The notes beneath the pieces were generated by a model. That model ran no database searches. It saw only the letters and a list, made by a program, of their open reading frames with translations, and had not been told where the DNA came from. The position numbers and the translations under genes are program-made. A stretch of DNA of 64,000 bases from Williamsia sp. 1135 (GTDB lineage Bacteria > Actinomycetota > Actinomycetes > Mycobacteriales > Mycobacteriaceae), in the NCBI RefSeq assembly GCF_002095395.1, contig NZ_MJEI01000103.1, positions 62,001 to 126,000 of the forward strand. Reading direction: 5' to 3'. The first letter of the stretch is position 1. The number at the start of each line of letters is the position of its first letter. This document shows positions 53,968-62,993 of the stretch, in pieces.

Positions 53968-54639
53968 TCAGGGCACCTCTCCGGGCCGGGCGTCGTGGAC
54001 CAGCAGAGCGATCTGGACCCGGTTGTTGAACCCGAGCTTGTCGAGGATGTGGGAGATGTGGCTCTTGACCGTTGCCACCGAGACGAACAGATCCTCGGCG
54101 ATGGCGGAGTTGGAGTTGCCCTGGGCGACGGCGACCGCCACGCGCTGCTCGCCCGGGGTGAGCTGATCGAACTGGGTGTCTGCCTTCGACTTTCGTTCAC
54201 CGGGTTCGGTGAAGCGGACGATGAGTTTGCGCGTGATGGCCGGAGACAGAATCGGTTCGCCCGCCACCACCTTGCGCAACGCCGCGATCAGGTCGGCAGG
54301 CGGGGTGTCCTTGAGCAGGAAGCCGCTGGCCCCGGCCTGCAGCGAACGCAACACCAGATCGTCTGTGTCGAAGGTGGTGAGCATGACCACATGCGGGGGA
54401 TCGGGCAGGGCGCGGAGCGCCTCGGTGGCCACAAGGCCGTTGACCTTCGGCATCCTGATGTCCATGAGGACCAGGTTGGCCCCGGTCTCGGCGACCTTCT
54501 CGCGCACCGCCGAGCCGTCGGACGCCTCACCCACGATGTCGATGTCGGGCTGGCCGGTCAGCATCGTGCGCAGGCCCGCGCGCACCAGCCACTCGTCGTC
54601 GACCAACAGCAGTCGGATCTCTGTGGTCACCTCGGACAT
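53968..54639 (-). CDS. NarL/LuxR-family response regulator
   Basis: The 223-residue protein has a receiver domain with acidic pair DDE near 14, phosphorylated Asp 60 (LVLMDIRMP), the Thr of MLTTFD and the Lys of LLKDTPP. A LuxR-type helix-turn-helix (LTPGEQRVAVAVAQGNSNSAIAEDLFVSVATVKSHISHIL) follows at about 155-215. It overlaps the sensor kinase gene by 13 bases and is its partner. Confidence 0.95.
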   Translation of the reverse strand: MSEVTTEIRLLLVDDEWLVRAGLRTMLTGQPDIDIVGEASDGSAVREKVAETGANLVLMDIRMPKVNGLVATEALRALPDPPHVVMLTTFDTDDLVLRSLQAGASGFLLKDTPPADLIAALRKVVAGEPILSPAITRKLIVRFTEPGERKSKADTQFDQLTPGEQRVAVAVAQGNSNSAIAEDLFVSVATVKSHISHILDKLGFNNRVQIALLVHDARPGEVP

Positions 54640-55889
54640 TCGGTCTCCCAGGGCAGTCGCGCCGTCAACACGAAGTTTCGCTCCTTCACACCATGTTCCA
54701 TCTCGCCACCGGCGAGGGTGACGCGTTCTCGCAAACCGACCAGTCCCGAACCGGTGCCCGGTATGGAGTTGTGCATGGCTGCAACAGGGTTGAGTGGCTG
54801 ACGGATGCAGATGGTCAATCCTTGTCCCGGGGCGCCGCTGATGATCACGGTGATGGTCACCTCGCCCGCGTGCTTACGCGCGTTGGTCAGCCCCTCCTGC
54901 ACGATGCGGTACGCGGCGCGGCTGATGACCCCGGGCACCTCGTCGAGGTCGTCGACCTCGATGGTGGCCCTGATGGGGCTGCCCGCGAGCTCGGTCTCGG
55001 CGAACAATTCGTCGACGAACGCCAGTGTTCGCATCGGGGAGGCGAGGTCATCGGTCTCCTCCCGCAGCATGCCGATGACATCGCGCAGGTCGACCAGCAT
55101 TTGGTGTACCCCCGCCCGGATCACCCCGGCGGCCCGGCGGACCTCTTCCTGGGAGGCATCCTCGCGGAATTCGAGAGCGCCGGCGTGCACGGACAACAGA
55201 CTCATGCGATGGGCCAGCACGTCATGCATCTCACGGGCCAGCCGCTCCCGCTCGGTGGCCCTGGCGGCAGCGATCCGCTCGCGCTGCTCCGATTCCACGT
55301 TGCGCGCCAATTCGGCGAGCGAGATCAACAACTGGCGACGATTGCGGACCATCGTTCCCCATCCGACGGCCACCGCCGTGACGAGGATCGAGTACAACAA
55401 CACCGCGTACCAGACGTCGGTCTGGGCGTCGGGGTAGAGGAAGAAGTTCGACATCGACGCGCAGATACCGAGCGCACCGATCGACATCGAGTAACGCAGC
55501 GGCTTGTGCACGGCCAGCGAGAACAAGGCCAGCAGTGCGGCACCGCCGATGAAAGACGCGACGCCCGAGAGGAGGGTCAGGATCAGGGCGATCGCCAGCG
55601 GCCAGCGGCGCCGCCAGATCAGGGCCCCGCAGCCCAGGACCCCCACGACGATGTCGGCTGCGAGCAGGGGACCCCAGTTGCCGAAGCGCCCCCAGATGGC
55701 GACGATGCCGATCGTCAGTGACAGGGCGACCATCAGTACATCGATCGTGACGTCGCGCTTGGTGCGCTTGCCGGTCAGCGGGTGCGGGTCGGCCTCGAGG
55801 GTCTCGCGTACGGCACCGGGCATCCAGGCGCGGCGCGCGGTCAGAGACTCCCAGTCCGAGGTCTGACCCGGCACACCTGCGGAACTCAT
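54627..55889 (-). CDS. Sensor histidine kinase (HisKA_3 type)
   Basis: ATG 55889 gives 420 residues; an upstream extension of the frame enters the divergent promoter region. Residues 45-180 hold about five or six membrane segments without a large external sensor domain. The dimer helix has REMHDVLAHRMS with His 222, and the ATP-binding part has VQEGLTNARKHA and GTGSGLVGLRERV. It resembles kinases that sense envelope stress or lipid signals within the membrane. It phosphorylates the overlapping regulator. Confidence 0.93.
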   Translation of the reverse strand: MSSAGVPGQTSDWESLTARRAWMPGAVRETLEADPHPLTGKRTKRDVTIDVLMVALSLTIGIVAIWGRFGNWGPLLAADIVVGVLGCGALIWRRRWPLAIALILTLLSGVASFIGGAALLALFSLAVHKPLRYSMSIGALGICASMSNFFLYPDAQTDVWYAVLLYSILVTAVAVGWGTMVRNRRQLLISLAELARNVESEQRERIAAARATERERLAREMHDVLAHRMSLLSVHAGALEFREDASQEEVRRAAGVIRAGVHQMLVDLRDVIGMLREETDDLASPMRTLAFVDELFAETELAGSPIRATIEVDDLDEVPGVISRAAYRIVQEGLTNARKHAGEVTITVIISGAPGQGLTICIRQPLNPVAAMHNSIPGTGSGLVGLRERVTLAGGEMEHGVKERNFVLTARLPWETECPR

Positions 55890-56023
55890 ACCGCGATGAT
55901 CCGTGACGTGGAGGCTTCCGGCATCGGGCGAAAGTGTGAACTTCGATGTCCGATTACTTTCGGTGGCCACCCCGGTCTGAAAGGGTGACAACACAAACAG
56001 CACCACGAAATGGAGTTACTGCC

Positions 56024-56428
56024 ATGTCCCGCATGATGTTCCTGAACACCACTGCCTCTGACATCCCCGCTACCCGGACGTTCTTCACCGAGCTGGGCTT
56101 CGAGTTCAACGAGACGTTCAGCGACGAGAACACGCTGTGCCTCATCATCAACGACCAGACCTTCGCGATGTTGATGACACCGGCGCGCTTTCAGGACTTC
56201 ATCACCGGCGGCATCACCGACACGAGCAAGGAGCGCGAGGTGCTGATCGCGGTCTCGGCGGAGTCCCGCGAGGAAGTCGACAAGATCGCTGACAAGGCCC
56301 TCGAGATCGGTGGGTCGGCCTGGCAAGACGCTCAGGACCACGGCTTCATGTACGGCCGGAGCTTCCGCGACCTCGACGGTCACGTCTGGGAGGTCACCTG
56401 GATGGATCAGTCGGCCATCGCCGGCTGA
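56024..56428 (+). CDS. VOC / glyoxalase-like protein
   Basis: ATG 56024 follows GGAG and gives 134 residues. One VOC fold is visible: MMFLNTTASDIPATRTFFTELGFEF, a central FAMLMTPARF and the C-terminal GRSFRDLDGHVWEVTWMD. It resembles predicted lactoylglutathione lyase-like proteins of bacteria. Function is unknown. Its final 22 bases overlap the 3' end of the sigma factor gene on the other strand. Confidence 0.88.
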   Translation: MSRMMFLNTTASDIPATRTFFTELGFEFNETFSDENTLCLIINDQTFAMLMTPARFQDFITGGITDTSKEREVLIAVSAESREEVDKIADKALEIGGSAWQDAQDHGFMYGRSFRDLDGHVWEVTWMDQSAIAG

Positions 56429-57441
56429 ACCGGTTCGCCGGTTGCAGGCAGGGTCGCGGTCGCCGGCAACCCGAACCGGGCGAAATCCTCGACCATGGTG
56501 TCGGAGAAGAAGGCCACAACATGGGCCACGCCGTCTCCGGTGACGTCGAGAACCTGCAGCTGGAACGGCCGGTGCACCCCGTCGGGCTCACGCATGTACA
56601 GACCGAACGCCGGCTGGCCGTTTGCAGTGGCGGGCAACAGCAACATGTCGTCCGCCTTTTCCGCCGGGCAATTGCCGCGGATGAGGCGTCCGATGGCCTC
56701 GGCGCCCTGGTACCAACCGGTGAACGGCGGCATCTCCCAGATCGCCTTGTCGGTGAAGAGCTGCACGATTGCGTCGATGTCGTACGACTGAAACGCCTCG
56801 ACCCACTTTTGCAGCAACTCTTTCTGGGCAGCGTCTTGCGGTTCGGACACCGAATCGCGCTCGGGAGCAATTTCTTTGAGCTGCGCCCGCGCGCGCTGCA
56901 GCAGGCTGTTGACGGTGGCGGTGGTCAGGCCGAGGGTGTCGGCGACCTCGTTTGCTCGCCATTGCAACACATCTCGGAGGATGATCACGGCGCGCTGGCG
57001 TTCGGGCAGATGTTGCAGGGCGGCGATGAACGCGAGACGGATGGATTCACGGGACCCGACGATCGTGGCCGGGTCGGACGTCTCAGCAAGTGACTCATCG
57101 GAGTCTGCGAACGGCTCGAGCCAAGGGACCTCGTGGTCTTGCAGAAGCGGCGCCTCGGGATCGTAGGAATCGCCGCCGAGGCCGGATGGCAACGGGCGAC
57201 GCTGCTTGGACCCCAGTGCCGTCAGACAGGTGTTGGTCGCGATCTTGTACAGCCAGGTCCGGACCGAGGCGCGGCCGTCGAACCGTGCGTATCCGCGCCA
57301 CGCCCGGATGTAGGTCTCCTGCAGGAGGTCTTCGGCATCGTGATGAGAGCCCATCATCCGGTAACAGTGGGCGAGCAGTTCTCGGCGGTACGGTTCGGTC
57401 ACTTCCAGGAAGTCAGGATCGGCCGTTGCCTCGACAGTCAT
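56407..57441 (-). CDS. ECF sigma factor with C-terminal SnoaL domain
   Basis: ATG 57441 gives 344 residues; a start at 57471 lacks support. Sigma region 2 spans about 14-80 (LLAHCYRMMGSHHDAEDLLQETYIRAWRG) and region 4 about 140-190 (LQHLPERQRAVIILRDVLQW with RANEVADTLGL). A SnoaL-like domain follows to the C-terminus (WVEAFQSYDIDAIVQLFTDKAIWEMPPFTGWYQG). This is the SigG-like layout of actinobacteria; the SnoaL domain is thought to act in place of an anti-sigma factor. No anti-sigma gene is present. Confidence 0.92.
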   Translation of the reverse strand: MTVEATADPDFLEVTEPYRRELLAHCYRMMGSHHDAEDLLQETYIRAWRGYARFDGRASVRTWLYKIATNTCLTALGSKQRRPLPSGLGGDSYDPEAPLLQDHEVPWLEPFADSDESLAETSDPATIVGSRESIRLAFIAALQHLPERQRAVIILRDVLQWRANEVADTLGLTTATVNSLLQRARAQLKEIAPERDSVSEPQDAAQKELLQKWVEAFQSYDIDAIVQLFTDKAIWEMPPFTGWYQGAEAIGRLIRGNCPAEKADDMLLLPATANGQPAFGLYMREPDGVHRPFQLQVLDVTGDGVAHVVAFFSDTMVEDFARFGLPATATLPATGEPVQPAMAD

Positions 57442-57498
57442 GGGGGACAGATTACGCCGGGGGGCGGACAACAGCGAGAGAAAGTGTGGATGGGGGAC

Positions 57499-57978
57499 TC
57501 AGCTCGTCCAGAATCCCTCGTGCACGGCTGCGGCCTCGGGAAGATGAATCGGCCCACGCACGATCGTGGGCCGCTGGCCTGCAGCGAAGACGTCCCGGCA
57601 CGGCAACGTCATCGTCGGATTCTCTTCGTCCGCACCCGTCAACTCTGCCAGCGCTGACTCGGCGAGGGCATAGACGACGGTGCCGATCCCAGACCAGTAG
57701 ACGGCGCCCGAGCACATCGCACAGGGTTCGGTGGAGGTGTACAGGGTCATATCGGCGAGTTCGCCACGTCTGAACGTCGACGAGGCCAGGCGCACGAGGT
57801 TGGTCTCGGCGTGGCCGGTGGCATCGGATCCGGTGACGACGGTGTTCTGGGCCTCGAGGGCCACGTACCCGTCGGCCGTGACGAGCAGCGCGCCGAAGGG
57901 GTGATTGCCCGCGTTCCTCGACGACCAGGCGAGGGCGACGGCGCGACGCAGCAACAGGGCGTCATCGAGTTCGGTCAT
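57499..57978 (-). CDS. Nucleoside/nucleobase deaminase (CMP/dCMP deaminase family)
   Basis: The 159-residue protein has zinc motifs GHAETN (His and catalytic Glu) and EPCAMCSGAVYW (two Cys). The C-terminal half (VYALAESALAELTGADEE, LPCRDVFAAG) fits guanine deaminase-like members more than tRNA-specific TadA. It is divergent from the DUF72 gene, with 33 bases between starts, so one short promoter region serves both. Confidence 0.9.
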   Translation of the reverse strand: MTELDDALLLRRAVALAWSSRNAGNHPFGALLVTADGYVALEAQNTVVTGSDATGHAETNLVRLASSTFRRGELADMTLYTSTEPCAMCSGAVYWSGIGTVVYALAESALAELTGADEENPTMTLPCRDVFAAGQRPTIVRGPIHLPEAAAVHEGFWTS

Positions 57979-58011
57979 CGCCCCATTCTGTCGTGGTGTA
58001 CAGGTTGAGGT

Positions 58012-58830
58012 GTGATCCGAGTCGGCACCTCAGGGTGGGTGTACCCGCCGTGGCGCAAGACCTTCTATCCGGAGGGTCTCGCGCAGCGGCGCGAACTGGA
58101 GTACCTCTCGCGGCACCTCAATTCAGTGGAGCTCAACGGGTCGTTCTATGCGTTGCAGAAACCGGCGAGCTACCTCAAATGGGCCGAGCAGACCCCCGAC
58201 GACTTCGTGTTCTCGGTGAAGGGGCCACGGTTCATCACCCACATGAAGCGGTTGGTCGCCGTCGCGGAGCCTCTCGCCACGTTCCTCGCCTCCGGTGTTC
58301 TCGCCCTCGGTCCGAAACTCGGCCCGATCCTCTGGCAGCTCCCGCCGAACCTGCCGTTCGACGCTGCCGCGCTGGCAGACTTCGCGGAGCTGCTACCCCG
58401 GACGACTGCTGCAGCGGCGACCATGTCCGAGGGTCACAGCGACCACATTGCGGGGCGGGCCTGGACGACCACCGATGCAGACCGCCCGGTGCGGCATGCG
58501 CTCGAGGTCCGCCACCCGAGCTTCATGGACCCGCAACTGCCAGAGTTGTTGCGAGAGCGCGATATTGCTCTGGTGCTCGCTGACTCGGCGGGTAAGTTCC
58601 CGGTCATCGACGAGATGACCGCAGACTTCTCCTATGCGCGGCTGCACGGCGACCAGGAGCTCTACACCAGCGGCTACACAGACGAGGCGCTCGACGCCTG
58701 GGCGGTCAGGTTCCGTGAACGCTCGGCCGGAGGCGACGTGTACGTCTATTTCGACAACGACGCGAAGGTCCGAGCGCCCTATGATGCGCAAGGGCTGCTC
58801 GATCGGCTCGATCCCGGCGGGCTCGGGTAG
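58012..58830 (+). CDS. DUF72 domain protein
   Basis: GTG 58012 gives 272 residues. The DUF72 barrel is clear: GTSGWVYPPWRKTFYPEGL, VELNGSFYALQKPASYLKWAEQTP, FSVKGPRFITHMKRL and LPPNLPFD, ending with VYVYFDNDAKVRAPYDA. The family is widespread, resembles endonuclease IV-type barrels and has no firm function. The YihY gene follows after 58 bases. Confidence 0.92.
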   Translation: MIRVGTSGWVYPPWRKTFYPEGLAQRRELEYLSRHLNSVELNGSFYALQKPASYLKWAEQTPDDFVFSVKGPRFITHMKRLVAVAEPLATFLASGVLALGPKLGPILWQLPPNLPFDAAALADFAELLPRTTAAAATMSEGHSDHIAGRAWTTTDADRPVRHALEVRHPSFMDPQLPELLRERDIALVLADSAGKFPVIDEMTADFSYARLHGDQELYTSGYTDEALDAWAVRFRERSAGGDVYVYFDNDAKVRAPYDAQGLLDRLDPGGLG

Positions 58831-58888
58831 CGTTATCGCCCAGCGCTCAACCAGTGACGGCGCCCACCGGACGACTGGGGTGCCATCG

Positions 58889-59863
58889 ATGATCGAGCGT
58901 TTGGACAAGCTGCAGCGCAAGCACCCTGTCCTCGGATTCGGTATCGCCGTGATCTACAAGTACGCCGACGATCAGGGCGGCTATCTCGCGGTCCTGATGA
59001 CCTACTACGCATTCCTTGCGCTGTTCCCATTGCTGCTCTTGCTGACCACCGGCGTCGGCATCGTGCTGGACGGCAATCCGGGACTTCAGGAACGGGTGCT
59101 GAACTCGACGCTGAGTCAGTTCCCGGTCATCGGAGACCAACTCGGTCAACCGCAGGAGCTGAGCGGCGGGATCTGGGGTGTGGTCATCGGACTCCTCGGC
59201 GCTCTGTATGGTGCCTCCGGCGCAGGTCAGGCCGCGCAGAACGCGATGAACACGGTCTGGGCGGTGCCGCGAAACAAGCGCCCCAATCCGATCTTCTCCC
59301 GGCTGCGCAGTCTGCTCCTGCTGACGGTCCTCGCCCTCACCCTCGTCGGGACGACCGTGTTGTCGACGTACGGCGGCCTCTGGGGACTCTTGGGACCCTG
59401 GGACACCTGGGCCATCGGGATCACGGCGGTGGTCGTCAACTCTGCGGTCTTCATGGTCGCCTACAAACTCAGCACCACCAACACGGTGAGCTACCGCGAC
59501 GTCCTGCCCGGGGCCATCGTGATGGCGATCTTGTGGCAGTTGCTGCAGACCTTCGGAACTTTTTACGTGACCCAGGTCGTCAAGAACGCCAGCACCACCA
59601 ACAGCGTTTTCGCGGTGGTTCTCGGTCTGCTCGCGTACTTCTACCTCGCGGCGGCCGCGGTGGTCCTCACCGCTGAGATCAATGCAGTCCGGGTGCACAG
59701 ACTCTATCCACGCGCGCTGCTGACGCCGTTCACCGACGAGGTCGAACTGACGCAGGGCGACCGCACGGCCTACACCCGGCAGGCGAAGGCTCAGCGGGCC
59801 AAGGGCTTCGAGCAGGTCACGGTGACTTTTGAAAAGGCGAAGAAACCCGACGAGCCGAGCTAG
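58889..59863 (+). CDS. YihY/virulence factor BrkB family membrane protein
   Basis: ATG 58889 (GTG 58880 also in frame) gives 324 residues with about six membrane segments. YihY features are YLAVLMTYYAFLALFPLLLLLTT, GLLGALYGASGAGQAAQNAMNTVW and LGLLAYFYLAAAAVVLTAEINAV. The family is of unknown transport function, once wrongly called ribonuclease BN. The C-terminal tail of about 50 residues is basic and cytoplasmic. Confidence 0.92.
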   Translation: MIERLDKLQRKHPVLGFGIAVIYKYADDQGGYLAVLMTYYAFLALFPLLLLLTTGVGIVLDGNPGLQERVLNSTLSQFPVIGDQLGQPQELSGGIWGVVIGLLGALYGASGAGQAAQNAMNTVWAVPRNKRPNPIFSRLRSLLLLTVLALTLVGTTVLSTYGGLWGLLGPWDTWAIGITAVVVNSAVFMVAYKLSTTNTVSYRDVLPGAIVMAILWQLLQTFGTFYVTQVVKNASTTNSVFAVVLGLLAYFYLAAAAVVLTAEINAVRVHRLYPRALLTPFTDEVELTQGDRTAYTRQAKAQRAKGFEQVTVTFEKAKKPDEPS

Positions 59864-59890
59864 CGCGAGCAAACCCGCGCTCTCTCCACG

Positions 59891-60559
59891 GTGGCGGCAA
59901 TGGCAACCACACTCGCGGTCGGACTGGCGGTCGCCGGTCCGGCGAATGCCTTTGACCTGCCTATCGACTACACCGCAAACACCACGACGGTGCTGAAGAA
60001 GCTGAACCAGAAGGTCACTTTCCCGGCCACCGGTCTCACCAGTGTGCTCAGTACCGAAGATTTCTCGACGGGAACGCTGACGGGTGAACTGAACCTTCCC
60101 ACGACCACGACCGATCTGAAGCTGGGCTCTCTCAACCTGGCCACCGTCACGCTCTCGATAGTGGATCCATCACCGGTGACGGGGACGGTGAAGTTCGCCG
60201 AAGACTTCACGACCGTGGCGCTCAAGGCTCAGCAGAGCTTCAAGGTGAAGATCAACAGCATTCAGCCGCTCGGTCTCGACACCGGATCGGCGAACTTGAA
60301 CCTGCTGCCCGCCGGCGCACACTGCGAGACGTCGGTGACGACGGCTGATCTCGCGGGCACGATCGACCTGAGCGGCACCTCGCTGGACACCACGCTGAGC
60401 GGCACCTATCCGATCCCGGCCTTCACCGGGTGCGGAAATCTGGTCGGCCCGGTGCTGAACTCGCTGGTTTCAGGCCCCGGTAACACGCTGACCGTCGCTT
60501 TGAAGACCGTCGCCCCGGAGACCACCAAGGCTCAGCTCAGGCAGGCCGCCGCGCGCTGA
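59891..60559 (+). CDS. Secreted beta-rich protein of unknown function
   Basis: From GTG 59891 the 222 residues start with a hydrophobic signal (TTLAVGLAVAGPANA) and continue as a Thr/Leu-rich, probably all-beta, exported protein with two Cys (AHCETS and FTGCGN). Similar secreted proteins of unknown role occur in Gordonia and Rhodococcus. The start is doubtful: the predicted signal peptide has no Lys or Arg before its core, no ribosome site is visible, and this frame is the same as the preceding gene after its TAG stop. Confidence 0.72.
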   Translation: MAAMATTLAVGLAVAGPANAFDLPIDYTANTTTVLKKLNQKVTFPATGLTSVLSTEDFSTGTLTGELNLPTTTTDLKLGSLNLATVTLSIVDPSPVTGTVKFAEDFTTVALKAQQSFKVKINSIQPLGLDTGSANLNLLPAGAHCETSVTTADLAGTIDLSGTSLDTTLSGTYPIPAFTGCGNLVGPVLNSLVSGPGNTLTVALKTVAPETTKAQLRQAAAR

Positions 60560-60575
60560 CCCGCGTCATTCGTCA

Positions 60576-60609
60576 AGAACGGCCACCCGTGTCTGCGGGT
60601 GGCCGTTCT
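60576..60609. terminator. Bidirectional terminator hairpin
   Basis: AGAACGGCCACCCG (60576-60589) and CGGGTGGCCGTTCT (60596-60609) are perfect 14-base arms around TGTCTG. The hairpin lies in the gap between convergent genes ending at 60559 and 60627. It ends with TTCTCG rather than a T-run. Confidence 0.88.
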
Positions 60610-60626
60610 CGGTGTGTGGATCTTCC

Positions 60627-61850
60627 TCAGATGACGCCGTGCGTGGGCGGCGCCGACTTGTGAAGCAGAGCGCGACCGATGTGCTGGTACTTCCACCGCA
60701 CCGGATCGTGCAGGGTGTGGGTGCGCGCGTTTCGCCAGAAATGATCGAGCCCGAGATCTGCTCCCGCGCTTCGGGTTCCCGACACCTCGAACAGTGCCGA
60801 GGAGACATCGTTGGCTGCGCGATCGGCGACGATCTTGGCGGTGGCCACGGCGATCGACGCTGCGGCTGCCGCTTGTGCCGCACCGCGTGCCGGGGTGTTG
60901 AACGTGGCATCAACCGCAGTTCCCGCAGCGGTCAGGGTTGCTTCGGCGGTGGTCACCTCGACCGCGAGTTCCCCGAAGCGCTGGATCAGCAGCGGGTCGT
61001 CGATGGCCTTGTCGACGCCTGCCTCGAACCATGCGCGGCTCTTGGTGCGCGCGAACTCCACTGCGGCAGAAAGGGCTCCGCGAGCAATACCTGCATCGAT
61101 GGCGACGTGCAGCAGCTGTGCGAAGGCGCCGTACCCGCTCGGTGCACCCACGGCTTTGGCTCTGGCAACCAGTTGATCGCCGCGGACCGACACACCCTCG
61201 AACGTGATCGTGCCACTGCCGGTGGTGCGCTGCCCGATGCCATTCCAGTCGTCGACGATGCGGACACCGGCTGCATCCGCGGGAATGAACGCGACGTATT
61301 CACCGTCGGGCAGGCCGGTTTTGCCCTCCGGATCGTCCAGTCGCGTCAACACTGCAAGCGTGTGTGCGTACAGCGAACCCGTGCAGTAGAACTTCGAACC
61401 GTCCAGTCGCAGGCCGCCGCTGTGGGGGCGGATCGTGGTCGCGATCTCGGCAACGGTTTTGCCGCCTCGTTCAGACTGCGCATTGGCAATTCGGCTGCCG
61501 CCCAGCACGTCTTCGAAGAGTTCGCGCTGTTGGGTTGGCTCGGCCGCCAGCCGGAGCAGATTCAGGTACACGAAATGGCTGTGCGGGATCTGCGCGATGT
61601 TGGGGTCGGCGGTGGCCAGGATCCGGACGACCTCGGCGACCACACTCGGAGCGAGATCGGCACCGCCGAACCGGGCAGGCACCGTGATCGCCAGCAGGCC
61701 GCTGGCCGAGAGGTGGTCGATCTCCTTGTAGGGGAGCTTGCGATCGCGATCGCGTGCCGCGGCCCCGGTGGCGAAGTGCTGCGCGAGGTCACGGGCGACC
61801 GAGAGCGCCTGCCCCGCGGAGTCGATATGTGCTGCGATCGCAGTGCTCAC
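60627..61850 (-). CDS. sfnB: SfnB-family sulfur acquisition oxidoreductase
   Basis: GTG 61850 overlaps the sfnG stop as GTGA. The 407-residue protein has an acyl-CoA dehydrogenase-like fold of the DszC/SfnB group: VPARFGGADLAPSVVAEV, KFYCTGSLYAHTLAVL, GIGQRTTGSGTITFEGV and the C-terminal FWRNARTHTLHDPVRWKYQHIG. SfnB-type flavoproteins act in use of organosulfur compounds under sulfate limitation. DszC (dibenzothiophene monooxygenase) is a close relative, but the context of SfnG and SsuD favours SfnB. Confidence 0.88.
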   Translation of the reverse strand: MSTAIAAHIDSAGQALSVARDLAQHFATGAAARDRDRKLPYKEIDHLSASGLLAITVPARFGGADLAPSVVAEVVRILATADPNIAQIPHSHFVYLNLLRLAAEPTQQRELFEDVLGGSRIANAQSERGGKTVAEIATTIRPHSGGLRLDGSKFYCTGSLYAHTLAVLTRLDDPEGKTGLPDGEYVAFIPADAAGVRIVDDWNGIGQRTTGSGTITFEGVSVRGDQLVARAKAVGAPSGYGAFAQLLHVAIDAGIARGALSAAVEFARTKSRAWFEAGVDKAIDDPLLIQRFGELAVEVTTAEATLTAAGTAVDATFNTPARGAAQAAAAASIAVATAKIVADRAANDVSSALFEVSGTRSAGADLGLDHFWRNARTHTLHDPVRWKYQHIGRALLHKSAPPTHGVI

Positions 61851-62965
61851 GGTGCCCTGACGCCGGCTGCGGTATCGGCCGCCTCCAGTTCGCGAACGAG
61901 CGGCAGAACTTTGGCACCGAAGTACTCGATCTCTTCCTGGAAGTGCAGGAATCCGCCGAGGATGAGGTCGACGCCGAGGCGTTTGTAGGCGACTATGCGC
62001 TCGGCGATCTGCTCAGGGGTACCGATCAGCTGGGTCTTGAAGCCGTCGTTGTACTGGACGAGATCTTCGAACTTCGAGTCTGCCCACATGCCCTTGCCAT
62101 CGGACGTGGATGCGCCGGCCTGCTGGACGGAGTCCCTGAAGCCCTCCACCGCCGGGCGGTTAGCCTTCTCGATGATCTCCCGGAGGGTGTCGCGGGCCTC
62201 GGCCTCGGTGTCGCGCGCGATGATGAAACCGTTCAGGCCGAACTTGACCTCGCGATTGTGTGCCCGAGCCACCGCCCGCAGGTCGTCGACCTGTTCGGTG
62301 ACCCCGTCGAAGTCCTTGCCGTTGGAGAAGTACCAGTCCGAGAACCGGCCACCGTTGTTGCGAGCGGCCGTCGAGTTGCCACCCTGGAAGATCTCCGGAT
62401 TGGGGCGTTCGGGGGTGTTCAGCGGCTTGGGCTTGAGGGTGAAGTCGCGGATCCGATAGAAGTCGCCGGCGAATTCGACGTTGTCCTCGGTCCAGATCTT
62501 CCGGATCACGTCGATGAACTCCGCACTCCGACGGTATCTTTCGTCGTGTTCGAGCCACGGCTCTCCGAGTGCCCTGAATTCGCCGGAGAACCAGCCCGAC
62601 ACCACATTGATCGCGAACCGTCCGTTCGAGAGATGGTCTGCCGTGGCGCCGAACTTGGCGAGTACCGCCGGATGCCAGAGTCCCGGATGGATCGCGGCGA
62701 TGACCTTCAGCTTCTCGGTCGCACCGAGCAGGGCCAGGCTGAACGACGTCGACTCGTGCTGGAACTCTGCGCCGTACGACGCTATGTAGCGCACCTGGGA
62801 GAGTGCGTACTCGAAGCCGACCTTCTCCGCGGTCTGGGCCAGCTTCTTGTTGTACTCGAAGTCCCAGCTGGTCCGCTGCTCGATCTCGCTGGTCACCAGC
62901 CCGCCGCTGACGTTGGGTACCCAGTAGGCGAACTTGATCTCGTCTGAGACCTTTTCAGTGGTCAT
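61847..62965 (-). CDS. sfnG: Dimethyl sulfone monooxygenase
   Basis: ATG 62965 gives 372 residues; the frame upstream of it is not needed. It is an FMNH2-dependent luciferase-like enzyme: KFAYWVPNVSGGLVTSEIEQRT, YALSQVRYIASYGAEFQHES, HPGLWHPAVLAKFGATAD, NVVSGWFSGEFRALGE. The wording matches SfnG closely, which oxidises dimethyl sulfone to methanesulfinate. Its product feeds further desulfonation by the SsuD-like enzyme encoded just upstream. Confidence 0.93.
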   Translation of the reverse strand: MTTEKVSDEIKFAYWVPNVSGGLVTSEIEQRTSWDFEYNKKLAQTAEKVGFEYALSQVRYIASYGAEFQHESTSFSLALLGATEKLKVIAAIHPGLWHPAVLAKFGATADHLSNGRFAINVVSGWFSGEFRALGEPWLEHDERYRRSAEFIDVIRKIWTEDNVEFAGDFYRIRDFTLKPKPLNTPERPNPEIFQGGNSTAARNNGGRFSDWYFSNGKDFDGVTEQVDDLRAVARAHNREVKFGLNGFIIARDTEAEARDTLREIIEKANRPAVEGFRDSVQQAGASTSDGKGMWADSKFEDLVQYNDGFKTQLIGTPEQIAERIVAYKRLGVDLILGGFLHFQEEIEYFGAKVLPLVRELEAADTAAGVRAP

Positions 62966-62993
62966 GGTTGTGCTCCAGAGTGTTTGGCGCTGA

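Noticed and set aside
60627-61850. DszC dibenzothiophene monooxygenase
   Set aside because: The family is shared, but the partners are SfnG and SsuD-like enzymes, not DszA and DszB, so SfnB is the better name.
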